In this document: positions 55,573 to 63,812 of the stretch, one piece after another
Position numbering within the stretch: position 1 is the stretch's first letter
How the letters are laid out: every line of letters begins with the position of its first letter
Assembly (NCBI RefSeq): GCF_005960665.1
Contig: NZ_CP040676.1
Coordinates: 2,481,001 to 2,545,000 of the forward strand
Length of the DNA: 64,000 bases
Direction of reading: 5' to 3'
Origin: Exiguobacterium mexicanum
GTDB taxonomy: Bacteria > Bacillota > Bacilli > Exiguobacteriales > Exiguobacteriaceae
The notes under the pieces: model-generated
What the model was told of the DNA's origin: nothing
The model's input: the letters and a program-made list of their open reading frames with translations, nothing else
Databases searched by the model: none
Made by a program: the position numbers and the translations under genes

Positions 55573-55574
55573 GA
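54894..55574 (+). pseudogene. IS30-family transposase with two in-frame deletions
   Basis: The frame is open for 226 codons and starts with the IS30 helix-turn-helix (ERVKIETYLELGMSIRSIARRLGRQPSTVSREIRRN). After GKRQKP the catalytic segment with the first Asp (normally ...HWELDTV...) is missing and the frame resumes at IADRTAASM. After EFSCHE about 20 residues are missing before NANGLLREFFPKG. The second Asp (TTDRGKEF) and the Glu remain. Without the first Asp it cannot be active; the kept DNA-binding part might act as a repressor. Ribosome site GGAGG 7 nt before the ATG. Confidence 0.8.
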
Positions 55575-55728
55575 CAAACCGTCCAGAGTAATTAGCTTAG
55601 TTAATAGGGGTGTTTTGCTAATGAATTATGCAGTTGACACAAGTTTATGTCATCTTGGTAAAATAAGTGCCAAATAAGTAGCCATTTCTCTTTCTTTTTG
55701 TAGATAAACATTGTTAAATCAACAAAAA

Positions 55729-55764
55729 TTAGCAATCCATTTTATATGCTAATTGGATTGCTAA
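55729..55764. repeat. 11-bp inverted repeat in the A+T-rich gap
   Basis: TTAGCAATCCA and TGGATTGCTAA are separated by 14 nt, in the 261-bp gap after the IS30 remnant that otherwise shows no gene. It may be a hairpin terminator or the end of another element. Confidence 0.45.
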
Positions 55765-55835
55765 AATGTTTGTTATTTTATGTTTTGTACTATTAAACTT
55801 AACACGTTAATGATGGCACGCTACTCTGCTTATAT

Positions 55836-56543
55836 TTATTTAGTATGAAGTAACAATTGATCTAAATCCATTATTTTAATTTTCTTTTTCGGTAACTGTT
55901 TAATCAATCCAAGTTCTTCTAGAGTAGTAAATTTACGGCTGATTGTTTCTGGTGTGGTACCAAGATACGAGGCTAAATCCTTTTTGGACATTGGTAAGAT
56001 AATCGTTGGACTATTGCCACTTCCCTTTTCAATATTCTCAGCTAAAAAGGATATAATGCGGGTTTCTACATTTTCAATCGCTACTTGTGTGGTTTGTTTT
56101 TCAGAATCCTTTAAACGCATCGTTACTTCTGACAGTATTTTTAATGAGATCTGCGGATATTCCACCAAATACTTCTGTAAATCACCTCGTTTAATTAAAC
56201 AAATAGATGTATTTTGTAGTGCTTCCGCATAATTCTCATGAATACTTCCAGGTTGGAAAATGGCGACTTCACCTGTAAAATCACCAGGATTTAAAATGCG
56301 AACAAGTTGTTCTTTTCCAGAATCCGATAAGCGGTAAATCCGAGCCTTACCTGAATTGATAATATATAAGGTATCATCTTCCTCATCTGCACGGAATAAC
56401 ATTTCCCCTTTTTTAAGATGAAGTGTCTTGGCAGATTCCGCAATCAAATCCATTTGTGAGTCTTCCAAATGGTTGAAAATGGGGACAATACGAATACATT
56501 CTGCATGTCCATGTTGGTGATGACAACATTGGTTTTGTTCCAA
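55836..56543 (-). CDS. Crp/FNR-family transcription regulator with Cys/His-rich N-terminus
   Basis: The 235-aa protein has an N-terminal cluster CCHHQHGHAEC that could bind metal or an Fe-S cluster, then a cyclic-nucleotide-like beta-roll (about 20-140). A dimer helix follows, then a C-terminal helix-turn-helix (SKKDLASYLGTTPETISRKFTTLEELGLI). It lies next to metal genes preceded by perfect FNR boxes, so it is their likely regulator, sensing oxygen, nitric oxide or metal. The start is TTG at 56543, with AGAGG 5 nt upstream. A terminator separates it from the upstream gene. Confidence 0.8.
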   Translation of the reverse strand: MEQNQCCHHQHGHAECIRIVPIFNHLEDSQMDLIAESAKTLHLKKGEMLFRADEEDDTLYIINSGKARIYRLSDSGKEQLVRILNPGDFTGEVAIFQPGSIHENYAEALQNTSICLIKRGDLQKYLVEYPQISLKILSEVTMRLKDSEKQTTQVAIENVETRIISFLAENIEKGSGNSPTIILPMSKKDLASYLGTTPETISRKFTTLEELGLIKQLPKKKIKIMDLDQLLLHTK

Positions 56544-56561
56544 AATAACCTCTTCCTTTTA

Positions 56562-56590
56562 TAAAAAGCCTAAGAGGGCATCCTAGGCTT
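56562..56590 (-). terminator. terminator between the first metal-binding gene and the FNR-type gene
   Basis: On the minus strand AAGCCTAGGA pairs with TCTTAGGCTT (one G-T pair) around TGCCC, followed by TTTTTA. Partial read-through would supply the regulator gene. Confidence 0.75.
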
Positions 56591-56607
56591 CCTTTCTATT
56601 CACTCGA

Positions 56608-56841
56608 TTAAGCAGGTTTTACCTTTGATTTGACAACAGGATATCCTAAGTCTTCAATTGCCTTTTCGATATCGTTAATAGCGACTGCTTCTGAATCAAA
56701 ATCTACTTTTACTTTACTTGCATTGAACATTACTTTCAAGCTATCTTGATTCACACCGTTTATTCCTTTCACCGCATTTTCAATCTTTTGGAGACAAGAT
56801 GGGCAAGATAAGGTTTCTAATTGAATCGTTGCTTTTTGCAT
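56608..56841 (-). CDS. heavy-metal-associated (CopZ-like) protein, copy 1
   Basis: The 77-aa protein consists of one HMA domain with the metal-binding loop LETLSCPSCLQKIENAV (CxxC at residues 13-16). It is about 88% identical to copy 2 at 57240-57473, so the two are a tandem duplication around the Ric-like gene. The nearby P1B ATPase has no HMA domain of its own, so these proteins may deliver metal to it. GGGGG lies 10 nt before the ATG. Confidence 0.82.
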   Translation of the reverse strand: MQKATIQLETLSCPSCLQKIENAVKGINGVNQDSLKVMFNASKVKVDFDSEAVAINDIEKAIEDLGYPVVKSKVKPA

Positions 56842-56906
56842 AAATCATTTCCCCCTTCATTTTTTAACGACCGTAAACCAATCTATTCTTTTGTTTTTGA
56901 GTTACT

Positions 56907-57206
56907 TTAAGCCTGATATGCTTTATCTACTTCTGATAACATCTCGAATGTGCCTCCATACGTTTCACATACATCTCCAGGAATGGTGTAGTTGTCTGTG
57001 ATTTTTCGTAATTGAGCAAATTCAGCATCTAAGTCAGGTTTGTTCGTACCTGCGTCTTTTACTTTTCCACTAATTGTTTCAAACAATTCACGTACTTCAA
57101 AGGCTTCTGGGTGATTCTTACCATGGGCCCGTGTAATTGCAGTGGTGTATAAATCCAGCTTTTCAAAATGGTTTGTTATTACTTCGTTAAATGTCTGTTC
57201 AGACAT
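56907..57206 (-). CDS. Ric-like (Fe-S cluster repair family) N-terminal-type protein
   Basis: The 99-aa helical protein has LDLYTTAITRAHGKNHPEAFEVRELFETIS and ITDNYTIPGDVCETYGGTFEML, segments that resemble the front part of Ric/ScdA-type di-iron proteins. The hemerythrin-like rest is missing, so it may be a stand-alone scaffold or a shortened copy. It lies between the two CopZ-like genes on the same strand, within the FNR-boxed operon. A role in nitrosative or metal stress is inferred. Confidence 0.55.
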   Translation of the reverse strand: MSEQTFNEVITNHFEKLDLYTTAITRAHGKNHPEAFEVRELFETISGKVKDAGTNKPDLDAEFAQLRKITDNYTIPGDVCETYGGTFEMLSEVDKAYQA

Positions 57207-57239
57207 TATTCGTTCCCTCTTTCTTGTGGTTTTTTGGTC

Positions 57240-57473
57240 TTAGGCCGATTTTACTTTTGATTTGACGACTGGATATCCTAAGTCTTCAATGGCTTTTTCG
57301 ATATCGTTAATGGTGATCGTTTCTGAATCAAAATCTACTTTTACTTTACTGGCATTAAATAATACTTTTAAGCTATCATGATTAACCCCGTTTAATCCTT
57401 TCACCGCATTTTCAATCTTTTGCATACAAGATGGACAAGATAATGTTTCTAATTGAATAACTGCTTTTTGCAT
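57240..57473 (-). CDS. heavy-metal-associated (CopZ-like) protein, copy 2
   Basis: The 77-aa HMA-domain protein has the metal loop LETLSCPSCMQKIENAV. It is the first gene of the operon copy 2, Ric-like, copy 1, FNR-type regulator. A perfect FNR box lies 93 bp upstream. It differs from copy 1 by about nine residues, mostly conservative, so both copies appear to be under selection. Confidence 0.82.
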   Translation of the reverse strand: MQKAVIQLETLSCPSCMQKIENAVKGLNGVNHDSLKVLFNASKVKVDFDSETITINDIEKAIEDLGYPVVKSKVKSA

Positions 57474-57565
57474 GAATTATTTCTCCTTTCATCTTATCTT
57501 TTATTTTTTTGTTTTCCCTCTTCTTCTTTACAATTTAAGTATAGTTCAGGTTCAACGAAATGAAT

Positions 57566-57579
57566 TTGATGCAAATCAA
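57566..57579 (-). promoter_or_regulatory. FNR box upstream of the metal-binding operon
   Basis: TTGATGCAAATCAA fits TTGAT-N4-ATCAA perfectly. Confidence 0.75.
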
Positions 57580-57664
57580 GTTTTAAGAAAAAGTAGGGGA
57601 GTATTTTGTTCTTCCTACCTGAATACTTCCCTTTATCATTCATCAAGACTGCTTTCTATTAAAA

Positions 57665-59518
57665 TTATTCTCTCAAACGGTATCGAAGCAATCTCATACC
57701 ATTCAAGATGACTACTAAGATACTTGCTTCGTGAACCAACATCCCGATTGACATATTCATCCATTCACCAAATAGTAGGCTGGCAAGTAAGACTAATACC
57801 ACACCAACTGCTATGGTAATGTTCTGTTTCATGTTTCTTGAAGTTGATTTTGTTAAGCCTAATGCGTGTGGTAAACGACTAAAGTCAGAATTCATTAAAA
57901 CAACATCTGATGTTTCAATTGCAACATCTGTTCCACTTCCCATGGCAATTCCGATATCTGCTAAGGCTAGTGAAGGACTATCATTCACTCCGTCACCGAC
58001 AAAGGCAATGATCCCGCCTTCTGCTTGCATTTTTTCGATATAAGCAGATTTTCCTTCCGGTAGCATATGACCATGTGCTTCTGTTAACCCAAGTTCTCGA
58101 GCAACTAAATCTACGGTTCCTTGGTTGTCCCCAGAAAGAACGACAAGGTTTTTGACCCCTAGTTTTTTCAGTTTTTGAAGATCTTTTTTAACACCTGGGC
58201 GGATTTGATCCCGAATACCCATCAGAACGTTTAATTCTCCGTCGACCGCAGTTAACACAAGAGAATTCCCATTTTTCTCAAAGCGTTCGACGTCTTTTTT
58301 AGCTTTTTCGCTTAATTTCACATTTTTCTTTTCCATTAAAGCTACGTTACCAACGGCTATACGATGAACACCTATTTTTGCTACAATTCCGCCACCTTTA
58401 ACGACTTCGGTTTCTTCAACAGTAGAGAAAGTTATCTCGCCAATATCCTGTAGGACAGCTTTCCCTAGTGGGTGGTCCGATTCACGCTCCACACTTGCTA
58501 AATATCCTAGAACCTCTTCAGTATTTTTTCCGTAAAATTCTTTTTCGGCAACTTCAGGGTTTCCTACTGTCAATGTTCCTGTTTTATCAAAAACGATAGT
58601 ATCTACTCTGCTAAAGTCATTGATAACTTCACTACCTTTTAAGAGGACACCATTACGTGCACCGTTTCCGATACCGGCAACGTTGGATACAGGAACCCCG
58701 ATAACTAATGCACCTGGACATCCTAAAACAAGAATCGTGATAGCTAGTTCAATATCTTTTGAGAAAAACCAAACAATAAAACCAAGGACTAACACAGCTG
58801 GTGTATAGTATTTTGAGAATCGGTCAATGAAACGTTCTGCTTCTGATTTGGAATCCTGTGCCTCTTCCACTAATTCGATAATTCTACCAAATGTTGTATC
58901 TTCTCCAACGCGATCAGCTCGAATTTGGATCGTTCCATTTTCTAAGATAGATCCTGCAAATACTTCCGAATCAACCTTTTTACTTACAGGTAGAGATTCT
59001 CCAGTAATACTTGCTTCATTAATATGACCTTCACCAGTTAACACTGTTCCATCTACCGGAACTTTTGCACCCGTTTTAACTAATAAAATATCACCTTCGT
59101 CTACATCATCGACATCTACTTCTTCAAATTCTCCGTTTTCCATTTGCTTTAAAGCACTTTCTGGTGCCAGCTCTGTTAATTCTTTAATGGCAGAACGTGT
59201 TTTGTTCAAGGTACGCTGCTCCAAGTAAGAACCAAATAAGAATAAGAAAGTAACGATGGCTGATTCCTCATAATTTTGAATCAATACTGCTCCAATAACT
59301 GCAATGGTAACTAAAACATCAATACTGACAACTTTTACTTTTAATGCCTGATAGGCTTGGATTGCAATCGGCGCCACACCAAGAATGGATGCAATGATGA
59401 GCGACCAATTGAAAATGGCCATGTTGTCTAAGGAAAATCGTCCGAAGAATGCAAGTGCAATCAAAATTGCACTGATCAGTGTAATGGAATTCTTTTTACT
59501 TAATATATATCTTTGCAT
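57665..59518 (-). CDS. P1B-type heavy-metal-transporting ATPase with CPG motif
   Basis: The 617-aa membrane ATPase has the P1B core: the actuator motif TGESLPVSK, the transmembrane metal motif GCPGALVIGVP, the phosphorylation site FDKTGTLTVG, the HP motif SDHPLG and GDGVNDSPSLA. The last helices contain HEASILVVILNGMRLL as in Cd/Zn exporters. CPG replaces the usual CPC, CPH or SPC, and there is no N-terminal HMA domain. The metal cannot be assigned from this. The start at 59518 has GGAGGG 7 nt upstream. It forms its own unit behind a perfect FNR box. A+T-rich compared with the surroundings. Confidence 0.88.
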   Translation of the reverse strand: MQRYILSKKNSITLISAILIALAFFGRFSLDNMAIFNWSLIIASILGVAPIAIQAYQALKVKVVSIDVLVTIAVIGAVLIQNYEESAIVTFLFLFGSYLEQRTLNKTRSAIKELTELAPESALKQMENGEFEEVDVDDVDEGDILLVKTGAKVPVDGTVLTGEGHINEASITGESLPVSKKVDSEVFAGSILENGTIQIRADRVGEDTTFGRIIELVEEAQDSKSEAERFIDRFSKYYTPAVLVLGFIVWFFSKDIELAITILVLGCPGALVIGVPVSNVAGIGNGARNGVLLKGSEVINDFSRVDTIVFDKTGTLTVGNPEVAEKEFYGKNTEEVLGYLASVERESDHPLGKAVLQDIGEITFSTVEETEVVKGGGIVAKIGVHRIAVGNVALMEKKNVKLSEKAKKDVERFEKNGNSLVLTAVDGELNVLMGIRDQIRPGVKKDLQKLKKLGVKNLVVLSGDNQGTVDLVARELGLTEAHGHMLPEGKSAYIEKMQAEGGIIAFVGDGVNDSPSLALADIGIAMGSGTDVAIETSDVVLMNSDFSRLPHALGLTKSTSRNMKQNITIAVGVVLVLLASLLFGEWMNMSIGMLVHEASILVVILNGMRLLRYRLRE

Positions 59519-59596
59519 GTTGATTCCCTCCAATTTCATTTTCATTTGTATTCCTTGTTGATGACTCTAGTCTAGGATGTTTCTATGAAATAAAAA

Positions 59597-59610
59597 TTGA
59601 TTCGAATCAA
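59597..59610 (-). promoter_or_regulatory. FNR box upstream of the P1B ATPase gene
   Basis: TTGATTCGAATCAA is a perfect palindrome and matches TTGAT-N4-ATCAA. It lies 79 bp before the ATPase start. Confidence 0.8.
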
Positions 59611-59725
59611 GTTCTATTGTAAAAGTGAAAAATTATAAAAGAACAGCAAAACAAAACCAACTGTTTTACGGAATAACTCTTATATATTTTCGAACATCGA
59701 CATACAATCACAAAAATTCATTATA

Positions 59726-59905
59726 TTGTACATTCTTTATTCAGCAGGCTTTAGAAAAGTAGTTAGTTTAAGTGTACTCTTTCACATTATCCATTGGCGT
59801 TACTCAGAATTTGCTCCAATTACTAAACAAAAGCTAATGAAGATTATGGAACAACATGATCCAGTTACCGGTTTTTTTTGGAATATCCGCCATAGGCTCA
59901 AATAG
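59726..59905 (+). pseudogene. short open frame, possible remnant of a transferred gene
   Basis: A 59-codon frame starting at TTG ends with the protein-like stretch HWRYSEFAPITKQKLMKIM and EQHDPVTGFFWNIRHRLK. No ribosome site is seen. It looks like the C-terminal end of a longer gene left at the cassette edge. Family unknown. Confidence 0.25.
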
Positions 59906-60174
59906 TTTGTTTAACAAACAGCTATCATCCTAATCACCTAAACAGGTAGTTTTGTTTAACATTTTGTCGCGAATGTGTGAATAACTCAACTATTTAACGA
60001 AACCCTCCAAGCTATAATAAAAAAATGGTGCTCATCCAAACACTAACAGAAAGTGTAAAAAGGGCCGTTTTGTATTTCATCATTAATTTTCGTTTATTAT
60101 CTTTAAACACCAAACAAACACCAACTCTAAATCAAAAGCGCGTAAGATCGCGTGTTTTCGGGCTTTGTTCGGTA

Positions 60175-60435
60175 TCAGTGTGAATGTTTCAAAGTATGTT
60201 CCGCCTCGGCGACTGAATAACTCGGCAACCCAAAGTAAATCGCTTCAGCAATCAATAATGAAAAGATGACTCCCATTCTTATCCGATATCGGTTTTCTAA
60301 ACTCTTTAGGCCAATCCACGCCACGATAATCATACTGGTCGCCGTTCCAAATGCCGCCGAGTTTCCATACCAAGCCTCATTGACGAACATCATTCCTCCA
60401 ATGGCCAATATCCCGAACATCCACCACCACTTCAT
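60175..60435 (-). CDS. small membrane protein, shorter paralogue of the gene at 54320
   Basis: The 86-aa product begins MKWWWMFGILAIGG and has three hydrophobic segments; the C-terminal soluble domain of its paralogue is missing. Both share the motif SYSVAEAE/TYSVAAAQ after the third helix. The start at 60435 has GAGGTG 6 nt upstream and the same promoter block. Function unknown. Confidence 0.68.
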   Translation of the reverse strand: MKWWWMFGILAIGGMMFVNEAWYGNSAAFGTATSMIIVAWIGLKSLENRYRIRMGVIFSLLIAEAIYFGLPSYSVAEAEHTLKHSH

Positions 60436-60490
60436 CCCCATCACCTCATGCCAATTACCCCAAAAACAGGAAAATAGGCAACTCCATTTT
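60436..60490 (-). repeat. promoter block shared with the paralogue at 54722
   Basis: About 55 bp nearly identical to 54722-54776, including TTGCCT and the ribosome site. Confidence 0.65.
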
Positions 60491-60577
60491 AATTAACTCC
60501 GACCGATTCAAACGTTTGATTCCCCGGGAAAGTGGAATATCGGACAAGAGAACGGATTTTGAATGAGGAGGCATTTC

Positions 60578-61414
60578 ATGAACATCCCAACCATCAAACT
60601 ACATGACGGCTACGAGATTCCGGCAATCGGGCTCGGCACCGTTTATTTACGAGGTGAACCGGGCGTCGACGCGATCACGAGCGCTATCCGCAACGGCTAT
60701 CGTCTCATCGATTCGGCAATTCGCTATGACAATGAAGGAACGGTCGGCGAGGCCATTCGCCAATCCGGCATCCCGCGCGAGCAACTGTTCTTGACGTCGA
60801 AGCTTCGCGCCCAATACTTCGACTACGATGATGCGCTCGAGATGATTCGTGAGTCGCTCTACCGGGCGAATCTCGACTATTGGGACTTGTTCTTGTTGCA
60901 TTGGCCGAACCCGAAACAAGACAAATACGTCGAGGCGTGGCGTGCCCTTATCCAAGCGAAAGAGAACGGGTGGATCCGCTCCATCGGCGTCTCGAACTTT
61001 ATGCCCGAGCATCTCGACCGTTTGATTGAGGAGACGGGTGAGACACCGGTCATCAACCAAATCGAGCTCCACCCATACTTCTCCCAAGTGGAGCAGCGTC
61101 AGGCTGACAAAGAGCGCGGCATCATCACTGAGGCATGGAGTCCGTTGAGCCGAGCCCGGACCGTCACGCATGACGAGACGATCGCGGAACTAGCAAGACA
61201 AAAAGGCAAGACCGTGTCCCAAGTCATTCTGCGTTGGCACGTCCAACTCGGTGTCATCCCGCTCCCGCGTTCGTCGAGCGAGTTGCACCAAAAAGAGAAC
61301 CTCGACGTCTTCAACTTCGAATTGACCGAGGACGAGATGGAGACGCTCAACGCCCTGACGAAGCAAGACGGCCGCATCGATAATCAAGACCCGAGAGAAT
61401 ACGAGGAATACTAA
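60578..61414 (+). CDS. aldo/keto reductase
   Basis: The 278-aa NADPH-dependent reductase has the AKR barrel: IGLGTVYLRG at the N-terminus, catalytic Asp and Tyr in LIDSAIRYDNEGTVG, Lys in LTSKLRAQ, His in FLLHWPNP, and cofactor contacts in SNFMPEHL and PLPRSSSELH. It probably reduces small aldehydes or ketones. The start at 60578 has GAGGAGG 6 nt upstream; an upstream in-frame start at 60563 lies before this site and is unlikely. Monocistronic. Confidence 0.88.
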   Translation: MNIPTIKLHDGYEIPAIGLGTVYLRGEPGVDAITSAIRNGYRLIDSAIRYDNEGTVGEAIRQSGIPREQLFLTSKLRAQYFDYDDALEMIRESLYRANLDYWDLFLLHWPNPKQDKYVEAWRALIQAKENGWIRSIGVSNFMPEHLDRLIEETGETPVINQIELHPYFSQVEQRQADKERGIITEAWSPLSRARTVTHDETIAELARQKGKTVSQVILRWHVQLGVIPLPRSSSELHQKENLDVFNFELTEDEMETLNALTKQDGRIDNQDPREYEEY

Positions 61415-61447
61415 AAAAGATTGAGCCGTCTGGGCTCAATCTTTTCT
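61412..61447. terminator. bidirectional terminator between the AKR gene and metQ
   Basis: AAAAGATTGAGCC and GGGCTCAATCTTTT pair around GTCT. Confidence 0.88.
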
Positions 61448-61449
61448 CG

Positions 61450-62268
61450 TTAAAACGCCGGAATCGCCGTTTCTTCGTAATTTTCTTCCAAGAACGCACG
61501 GACTTCGTCACTTGTGAGTGCTTCGCCGAGTTTCTGGATGGCTTCTTCATCTTTGTTGTCTTCACGGGCCACGAGTGTGATGGCGAAGTCGTTCTCGACA
61601 CCTTCCGTCAAGAGGGCATCACTCTTCGGCGTCAAGCCGAGTGGCGCCGCATAGGCCGGCGTCATGAGGACCGCATCGACGTCATCGTACGCACGCGCGA
61701 GCATGAGCAAATCGACTTCCTCGAACTTGAGGTTCTTCGGGTTTTCTGTGATATCGGCTTGCGTGTAATACGACCCGTTCTTCTCACCAAGCTCGATTAC
61801 ATCGTGTTGCGCGAGCAATGAGAGCGAGCGGTCGATGTTCGACACGTCGTTCGCGATGGCGATTGTCGCGCCTTCCGGGATGTCGTCCATGTTGTCATAC
61901 TCTTTCGAGTAGACACCGTAGTTGGCGAAGTAAATCGGTTCGATTGGGACGAGGTTGGCGTCATTGCTGCGGTTGAACTCTTCCATGTACGGGACGTGTT
62001 GGAAGAAGTTCGCGTCGACTTCTTTTGCTGCGAGCGCTGTGTTCGGTTGGACGTTGTCACCGAGGACGACGATTTCGAGCTCGATGTTGTCTTCTGCGAG
62101 TTGCTCTTTCGCGATTTCAAGCATATCCGTCATCGGTGGGATGAGCGATGCGACTTTGAGCGTCTGCGGCTCGTTTGACGGGGCTTCCGTCGTGTTCGTT
62201 TCGGAATCGTTCCCACACGCCGCGAGGACGAGTGTGAGTGAGGCGAAAAGCGCCATTAATTTTTTCAT
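61450..62268 (-). CDS. metQ: methionine ABC transporter, substrate-binding lipoprotein
   Basis: The 272-aa protein has a lipoprotein signal (LVLAACGN, Cys18 lipidated) and the NlpA/MetQ fold, with SLIPPMTDMLEIAKEQ, ANFFQHVPYMEEFN and IAIANDVSNIDRSL. It captures D- or L-methionine outside the membrane. It is the third gene of metN-metI-metQ, 25 nt after metI. Confidence 0.92.
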   Translation of the reverse strand: MKKLMALFASLTLVLAACGNDSETNTTEAPSNEPQTLKVASLIPPMTDMLEIAKEQLAEDNIELEIVVLGDNVQPNTALAAKEVDANFFQHVPYMEEFNRSNDANLVPIEPIYFANYGVYSKEYDNMDDIPEGATIAIANDVSNIDRSLSLLAQHDVIELGEKNGSYYTQADITENPKNLKFEEVDLLMLARAYDDVDAVLMTPAYAAPLGLTPKSDALLTEGVENDFAITLVAREDNKDEEAIQKLGEALTSDEVRAFLEENYEETAIPAF

Positions 62269-62293
62269 AAGTTCTCCTTCTTTCTTTAGGTAA

Positions 62294-62956
62294 TTAGCGT
62301 TTGTCGATGAGCCGAGCCACCGTCGTACCGGTGAACTGAATCATCTGGACGAAGACGAGCATGATCAAAATCATGTACATCATCAGCTCCGTCTTGAACT
62401 GTTGATAACCATAGCGGATGGCAAAGTCACCGATGCCACCACCCCCGACCACCCCCATGATGGTCGAGTACGAGATGAAGCTAATGATGGACGTCGTCAG
62501 CCCGAGGACGAGACCGGAACGGGCCTCGACGTACAAGAACTTGAAGATGACGTCTTTGATGGACGCCCCCATCGACACGGCCGCCTCGACGACGCCGCGT
62601 GGGACGTCAAGGAGTGACTGCTCGACGAGTCGTGAGTAATGGGCGATGGCGATGATGGCGAGCGGCACGGTTGCCGCCGCCGTCCCGATGGCCGTTCCGA
62701 TGATGAGCCGCGTAAATGGAATCAAAAACACGACGAGTAACAGGAACGGGAACGAGCGGACGATATTGACGATCAAGTTGAGCACGGAGAAGACGGCCCG
62801 ATTTTCGAGCAGTTGCCCTTTTCGTGACAAGTAGAGCCACGTCCCGAGCGGCAGGCCGAGGAGGACGGCCGCGAGAATCGAGACGCCGACCATGATGAAC
62901 GTCTCGCCGATCGATTGCCAAATCTCGGTCTGATATTGCAGGAGCACCTCAGGCAT
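62294..62956 (-). CDS. metI: methionine ABC transporter, permease
   Basis: The 220-aa permease has five or more hydrophobic segments and the ABC coupling motif (VEAAVSMGASIKDVIFK). The start ATG at 62956 has AGGTG 6 nt upstream and overlaps the end of metN by 8 bp; a GTG at 62965 lies inside that ribosome site. Coupled translation with metN is likely. Confidence 0.92.
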   Translation of the reverse strand: MPEVLLQYQTEIWQSIGETFIMVGVSILAAVLLGLPLGTWLYLSRKGQLLENRAVFSVLNLIVNIVRSFPFLLLVVFLIPFTRLIIGTAIGTAAATVPLAIIAIAHYSRLVEQSLLDVPRGVVEAAVSMGASIKDVIFKFLYVEARSGLVLGLTTSIISFISYSTIMGVVGGGGIGDFAIRYGYQQFKTELMMYMILIMLVFVQMIQFTGTTVARLIDKR

Positions 62957-63695
62957 GTGGTTCACCTGCCTTCTTCAGTTGATCGACGAACCAGGACGGA
63001 TTGTCGTCGATGTCTGCGACCCCGCTCGGAATGACGTCAATCGTCTCATACACCGCACCGTCCGTCATGACGGTCACGCGGTCACACACTTGTTTGATGA
63101 CGTCCATCTCATGCGTCACGATGACGATGGTGACGCCGAGCCGCTCATTGATCGACTTCAACACGCCGAGCACTTCGGCCGTCGTGTTCGGGTCGAGCGA
63201 CGACGTCGGCTCATCACACAATAAGACGTGCGGTTCGTTCGCGAGCGCCCGGGCGATGGCAACACGCTGTTTCTGCCCGCCGCTCAACTGTGCCGGGTAC
63301 TTGTCTTTGAACGACTCGAGCCCGACGAAACGAAGGCACTCGAGCACCCGGGCCTCGTGCGTCGCCCGCGGTCGGCCGGCCAGTTTCAGCGAGGCGGCCA
63401 CATTGTCATAGACGGTCTTGTTCGCGACGAGATTAAACTGTTGAAAAATCATGCCGATGACGTGCCGCTTCTCGCGTAGTTGTCGACTCGACAGGCCCGT
63501 CAACTCATCGCCATCGATCGTGACTTGCCCTGTATCCGGTGTCTCGAGCAGGTTCATCAGCCGGAGCAACGTCGATTTGCCGGCTCCGCTCGCGCCGATG
63601 ATGCCATATACCTCGCCACGCTCGATTTGAAGCGAGACGTCACGGACGGCTGCGTCGCGGCCGAACTGTTTGCTGACATTCGTTAGCGTGATCAT
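62949..63695 (-). CDS. metN: methionine ABC transporter, ATP-binding protein
   Basis: The 248-aa ATPase has Walker A GASGAGKSTLLR, the Q-loop in MIFQQFNLVANKTVYDNV, the ABC signature LSGGQKQRVAIARAL, Walker B VLLCDEPTSSLD and the H-loop IVTHEMD. It lacks most of the C-terminal regulatory (ACT-like) domain found in E. coli MetN. The start at 63695 has AAAGGA 7 nt upstream. The leader is only about 45 nt, so there is no room for an S-box riboswitch. Confidence 0.92.
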   Translation of the reverse strand: MITLTNVSKQFGRDAAVRDVSLQIERGEVYGIIGASGAGKSTLLRLMNLLETPDTGQVTIDGDELTGLSSRQLREKRHVIGMIFQQFNLVANKTVYDNVAASLKLAGRPRATHEARVLECLRFVGLESFKDKYPAQLSGGQKQRVAIARALANEPHVLLCDEPTSSLDPNTTAEVLGVLKSINERLGVTIVIVTHEMDVIKQVCDRVTVMTDGAVYETIDVIPSGVADIDDNPSWFVDQLKKAGEPHA

Positions 63696-63745
63696 AGACG
63701 GTTCCTTTCTTTCGTGATGAAAAAGTGGATGATAACCGTTTTCCA

Positions 63746-63774
63746 TTTTAGCGAACTAAAGCAAACTTGTCAGG
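63746..63774 (-). promoter_or_regulatory. promoter of metNIQ
   Basis: CTGACA, a 17-nt spacer and TAAAAT on the minus strand. Confidence 0.6.
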
Positions 63775-63786
63775 TGAGGTGCTTCA

Positions 63787-63812
63787 CAAAAAAAAGAACC
63801 GCACGTGGCGGT
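63787..63812 (-). terminator. terminator of the partial gene at the right edge
   Basis: On the minus strand GAACCGC pairs with GCGGTTC around CACGT, followed by eight T. Confidence 0.85.

Larger units (their letters stand above)
59519..60174. other. 656-bp A+T-rich region at the right edge of the metal cassette
   Basis: It contains an FNR box (59597-59610), a short plus-strand frame that may be a gene remnant (59726-59905) and, near 60140, a small hairpin (CGCG-N6-CGCG with T-rich tail on the minus strand) that could end the gene at 60175. The rest shows nothing recognisable. Confidence 0.5.
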
